9,713 bases of DNA from Octadecabacter sp. (GTDB taxonomy: Bacteria; Pseudomonadota; Alphaproteobacteria; Rhodobacterales; Rhodobacteraceae): assembly GCA_003533975.1 (NCBI GenBank), contig DQCL01000117.1, positions 1 to 9,713 of the forward strand, given 5' to 3'. A program made the position numbers and the translations under genes. Shown piece by piece: positions 7,272 to 9,713 of this stretch. Each line of letters begins with the position of its first letter. The stretch's first letter is position 1. The notes under the pieces are model-generated. The model was not told the DNA's origin and searched no databases. It saw only the letters and a program-made list of their open reading frames with translations.

Positions 7272-8339
7272 TTAGCTGGCCTTAACTTCATTCCAGAGAG
7301 CAACCCATTCGTTGTAACGAGGCGGGTTCTTTTTCCAGACAAAATTATCCATGACGGACAGATCATTGATGAAGATTTTTTCTTGTTCTTCAGCACTTAG
7401 CATGTCGCGTGCCGCAGAGGTGGACTGCGCATATGGGCCACCGACAGCAAGCTTTTTGCCATATTCAGGTCCAAGCAGATAGTTCACCAATTCGAAGGTT
7501 GCATCAAGACGATCTCCAGTGACGCCTTTCGGAACGGCGATGGTGTCACACCAGCCGATCACGCCTTCTTTTGGTTTGGCCATCCCCATGTCGATGCCTT
7601 TGGCCCGCAGATCGTAATATGGCGGCACCCAAGAGAAGGCACAGACAACTTCACCCGTGGCGAAAAGATTGGTCAGATCCCCGATAGAATTCCAGTATGT
7701 CCGCAGCTTAGACTTCTGAATCATCAGAACTTTTTTCACTTCGGCCAACTGGGCATCGTCGAGATCAAACATCTCTTCTTCCGGAATGCCAAGATACATC
7801 GCAGCAATCATGATCCCTTCGAGAGCGTAGTCACGCATCGCGAGTTTGCCATCGTATTTGTCGCCTTCGAAAAAGACGGACCAATCCGGTTCTTCGTCCA
7901 TCAAATCAGCCCGATAAACGATCGGGTTGATGCCCCAATAAAAGGGAATGCCATAAGTTTCGCCATCAACTTTTCCGAGAGGCGTCTTTTTGAAGGTGTC
8001 ATAAAGCAACGCTGCGTTCGGCACTTTATCGAAGTCGATCGGCTGCAACAGATCAGAGGCTGTGTAGAATTCGACCTTGTCGAGACCGGGCGTGATAAGA
8101 TCAACAGAGGAGGCACCACCCGCACGCAATTTGGCAAATTGTTCGTCATCGGTGCCGATAAACGTTTTCGTCAACGAGACGTCACTGGTCGATAGAAAAG
8201 GAGAAAGATAGTCATCTTTGGCAAGGTTTTCCCAAGTCATCCAAAGGATATCAGTGTCGGCGAACGCGCGCGAGGCAGGGAAAAGTGCCCCAAGCGCCAC
8301 GCTGGCCATTGCGGTCTTAAAAAAGTTTCGACGATCCAT
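7272..8339 (-). CDS. Periplasmic substrate-binding protein, PotD-like, with Tat signal
   Basis: This 355-residue extracytoplasmic solute-binding protein belongs to the polyamine/opine family. The N-terminus is a twin-arginine leader: RRNFFK at 3-8, then a hydrophobic stretch, and a likely cleavage after AFA at about residue 27. The mature protein has the family layout, with LWMTWENLAKDDYLSPF at the start, FAKLRAGGASSVDLITPG at 68-85, and GWCDTIAVPKGV at 262-273. By eye, W36/E37, D170, W237, W263 and D265 fall where PotD places its aromatic box and acidic amine-binding residues. This suggests a positively charged amino ligand, but the exact ligand is unknown. The ATG at 8339 has AAGGA seven bases upstream. 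It is the first gene of the operon, nearest the control region, and should be the most highly expressed. Confidence 0.9.
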   Translation of the reverse strand: MDRRNFFKTAMASVALGALFPASRAFADTDILWMTWENLAKDDYLSPFLSTSDVSLTKTFIGTDDEQFAKLRAGGASSVDLITPGLDKVEFYTASDLLQPIDFDKVPNAALLYDTFKKTPLGKVDGETYGIPFYWGINPIVYRADLMDEEPDWSVFFEGDKYDGKLAMRDYALEGIMIAAMYLGIPEEEMFDLDDAQLAEVKKVLMIQKSKLRTYWNSIGDLTNLFATGEVVCAFSWVPPYYDLRAKGIDMGMAKPKEGVIGWCDTIAVPKGVTGDRLDATFELVNYLLGPEYGKKLAVGGPYAQSTSAARDMLSAEEQEKIFINDLSVMDNFVWKKNPPRYNEWVALWNEVKAS

Positions 8340-8400
8340 GAGAGATTCCTTCTAGCTATTTGAACAAAGTAGAACAGGTTTGATCTTTTTGACTGTGGTC

Positions 8401-8437
8401 GAAAATGAATTTTCTTTCACTATAAGGGTATGAAAAT
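8401..8437. promoter_or_regulatory. Operator-like palindrome GAAAAT-GA-ATTTTC plus a third half-site
   Basis: Bases 8401-8414 read GAAAATGAATTTTC, a perfect 6-base inverted repeat around GA. A further TGAAAAT at 8431-8437 repeats the half-site 30 bases along, about three helical turns; a second pairing is TTTCA (8415-8419) with TGAAA (8431-8435). RpiR-family proteins are known to bind AT-rich sites with GAAA/TTTC arms. The palindrome lies just downstream of a possible minus-strand -10, a good place for repression of the operon. Assignment to the neighbouring regulator is inference. Confidence 0.5.
8419..8424 (-). promoter_or_regulatory. Possible -10 element of the operon promoter (TATAGT)
   Basis: The minus strand reads TATAGT about 80 bases upstream of the binding-protein start and directly before the palindrome. 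The best -35 candidate, TTGATG, sits 21 bases upstream, which is too long for a standard spacing, so the promoter call is weak. Confidence 0.25.
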
Positions 8438-8631
8438 ACAAAACCATCAAGATGAACGCACAAAATATCACCAGCGCCACGACCTCTTTCCTATTTTTTA
8501 AGCGACAAACAATATAAATAGATCAAAATCGCAGCTATTTCGCACTGAAGTGACCAACAGACTTTGCTCAAAGGGCAGTTAGTGTCGCCAAATCTGACGC
8601 TTCCACGTACAGAGGAATTGGAACCAAGCAA

Positions 8632-9573
8632 GTGCATCCCACAGCAGAACCGCAGATGAGTAACGACACGCAGATGAACAAAGACACCACGCCTGACCCA
8701 AAATCCGCTTCCGCCTCTTTGTTGGGCAGATTGCACGAAGCCTATTCATCTCTGCCTGAAAGCGAACGTCGGGTTGCAGACACTATTTTAAACACGCCCT
8801 CAGAAATGCCAGTCTGGACCGCGTCAGAGTTAGCAAGCCATGCACAGGTATCTAACGCAACAGTCAGTCGCCTAATTCAAAGACTCGGATATCGCAGCTT
8901 TGAAGAAGCGCGCCAACACGCCCGCACATTACGTGAGACAGGTTCCCCGCTCTTCATGCAAGACGCAACAACAGCGACACGTGGCAAACAAGCACATATT
9001 GATTTGTTACAGACCGAAGTTGGCATCATCGAAGAAACCCTCTCACAGATAGATGATTCAGTGCTGAATGCTGCTGCTCGTGGCCTTGCAGAGGCACGAA
9101 AAATACGTCTTCTCGGCTATCGCAACAGCCGTTTTTTGTCAGATTATTTGACAGCACAACTCGCCCAATTGCGCCATAATGTGGCACCTATGGCGCTGGA
9201 TGGCCAAACTTTGGCAGAAGGCATAGCTGAGCTTGGCCCGCAAGACGTTGCAGTGGTTGTTGGACTGCGTCGGCGTCCAGAGCAATTTAACGACATTGTT
9301 CGTCTTCTGTCTGATCGTGGCGTGAAAACCTTGCTTATTGCCGACAAAGATTTGCGTGAAGCACCTGCTTTTGCGGCCTGGACTTTCATGTGTGCGGTGG
9401 AAACGCCTTTGCCGCTTGATTCCTACGTGGGGGCGCTCACCTTATTTCGCATGTTGATCACTGAAACAGCCTCTGAAATAGGCGATGCAAGCGTGCTCTA
9501 TTTAAACGAAGTCGAAGCCCTGCGCGAAGCTTTAAACGAATTGGAAACCGTGCCAGTCAAACATGTGATCTGA
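8632..9573 (+). CDS. MurR/RpiR-family transcriptional regulator (HTH + SIS domains)
   Basis: This 313-residue DNA-binding regulator has an N-terminal HTH_6 domain (about 28-105; recognition region WTASELASHAQVSNATVSRL followed by IQRLGYRSFEEAR) and a C-terminal SIS domain (about 145-285; RLLGYRNSRFLSDYLTAQL, then VAVVVGLRRRP and VKTLLIADKD). SIS domains usually bind phosphosugars, but this gene faces an amino-acid/ureido operon and reads GYRNS where sugar-type SIS domains tend to have a glycine-rich G-x-G-x-S loop, so the ligand is probably not a sugar phosphate. The start is uncertain: GTG at 8632 has GGAA eight bases upstream, while ATG codons at 8656 and 8674 have weaker sites; the first 25 residues are polar and low in conservation signs. 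It is transcribed divergently from the operon, so it is probably its local regulator. The stop is TGA at 9571-9573. Confidence 0.88.
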   Translation: MHPTAEPQMSNDTQMNKDTTPDPKSASASLLGRLHEAYSSLPESERRVADTILNTPSEMPVWTASELASHAQVSNATVSRLIQRLGYRSFEEARQHARTLRETGSPLFMQDATTATRGKQAHIDLLQTEVGIIEETLSQIDDSVLNAAARGLAEARKIRLLGYRNSRFLSDYLTAQLAQLRHNVAPMALDGQTLAEGIAELGPQDVAVVVGLRRRPEQFNDIVRLLSDRGVKTLLIADKDLREAPAFAAWTFMCAVETPLPLDSYVGALTLFRMLITETASEIGDASVLYLNEVEALREALNELETVPVKHVI

Positions 9574-9713
9574 TCAGAACGTCTAGAATTTCATGCATGC
9601 AGTTATCACATGTCAAACTTCGAAGTGCTGACGATATGAATGTTGAATGTCATTGAGATGTATTAGTTCTGACTTCATCTGACACCGCCCCCTTCTCAGC
9701 AAGCTGAAATGGG
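9574..9713. other. Downstream flank of the regulator, no gene recognised
   Basis: These 140 bases contain no credible coding frame. A 7-base inverted pair TCAGAAC (9574-9580) and GTTCTGA (9666-9672) is far apart and not a terminator. The last 24 bases can fold into an imperfect hairpin around CAGCAAGCTG without a following T-run. From 9680 the sequence TGACACCGCCCCC begins with TG and a C-run, somewhat like the end of an IS3-type element, but the window ends before this can be tested. Confidence 0.3.

Larger units (their letters stand above)
8340..8631. promoter_or_regulatory. Divergent control region between transport/catabolic operon and regulator
   Basis: This 292-base AT-rich stretch separates the minus-strand operon from the plus-strand RpiR-type gene, so both promoters should lie here. 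It contains the operator-like palindrome at 8401-8414 and a third matching half-site at 8431-8437. It has a ribosome-binding site for the binding-protein gene (AAGGA, seven bases from the ATG at 8339). A TATAAA sequence at 8513-8518 could be the -10 element for the regulator, though no good -35 is seen. No convincing small gene or RNA is visible; the open frames crossing it lack start signals. Confidence 0.7.

Noticed and set aside
7271..7396. N-terminal extension of the ATPase reading frame
   Set aside because: It overlaps the end of the binding-protein gene in another frame, lacks family similarity, and the ATG at 7270 sits one base after the upstream stop as in the rest of the operon.
8491..8736. 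81-residue minus-strand open frame across the control region and regulator start
   Set aside because: Cysteine-rich, low-complexity translation with no ribosome-binding site; it is the antisense shadow of the regulator plus intergenic DNA.
9574..9672. Inverted pair TCAGAAC / GTTCTGA
   Set aside because: Only seven bases separated by about 85; this can occur by chance and no function is suggested by the surroundings.
9690..9713. Rho-independent terminator for the regulator
   Set aside because: The stem has two mismatches, a very tight loop, and no T-run visible before the window ends; it is also over 115 bases from the stop.
1..9713. CRISPR array, tRNA or rRNA genes
   Set aside because: No spaced direct repeats, no cloverleaf-like sequence and no rRNA-like stretch were seen on either strand.

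Overview
The window looks like a chromosomal or plasmid segment from an alphaproteobacterium, most likely a marine Rhodobacteraceae (Roseobacter-type) species. This rests on moderate GC content, protein character, the IS5-family (IS427-like) element, and a PotABCD-type transporter fused to an amino-acid catabolic operon. The taxon is inferred from gene content and style, not from a marker gene.

Layout from left to right. Positions 31-866 hold a complete-looking IS5-family insertion sequence, with near-perfect terminal repeats, CTAG on both sides, and a two-frame transposase joined by a probable -1 frameshift. Positions 868-1071 are a short spacer with an unrecognised open stretch and no clear terminator. 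Positions 1072-8339 are a tightly packed seven-gene operon on the minus strand. In transcription order it encodes a Tat-exported PotD-like binding protein, a PotA-like ATPase, two permeases, 2,3-diaminopropionate ammonia-lyase (dpaL), an M20-family N-carbamoyl-L-amino-acid hydrolase/ureidohydrolase, and an N-carbamoyl-D-amino-acid hydrolase of the nitrilase superfamily. Every junction is either a 1-base gap or a 1- to 4-base overlap. Positions 8340-8631 are the divergent control region with a GAAAAT/ATTTTC palindrome. Positions 8632-9573 on the plus strand encode a MurR/RpiR-type regulator. The last 140 bases hold no recognised gene.

How the genes may work together (inference): a small amine- or ureido-containing compound is taken up, its carbamoyl group or groups are removed by two unrelated carbamoylases of opposite expected stereopreference, and the freed 2,3-diaminopropionate is split by DpaL to pyruvate and two ammonia. 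Known DpaL enzymes accept both D- and L-diaminopropionate, which fits a D- plus L-carbamoylase pair feeding one lyase. Candidate substrates are ureido derivatives of diaminopropionate such as albizziine (3-ureidoalanine) or 2,3-diureidopropionate. No hydantoinase, racemase or carbamoyltransferase is present in the window, so the compound may enter already ring-opened. The RpiR-type protein is the likely ligand-responsive regulator.
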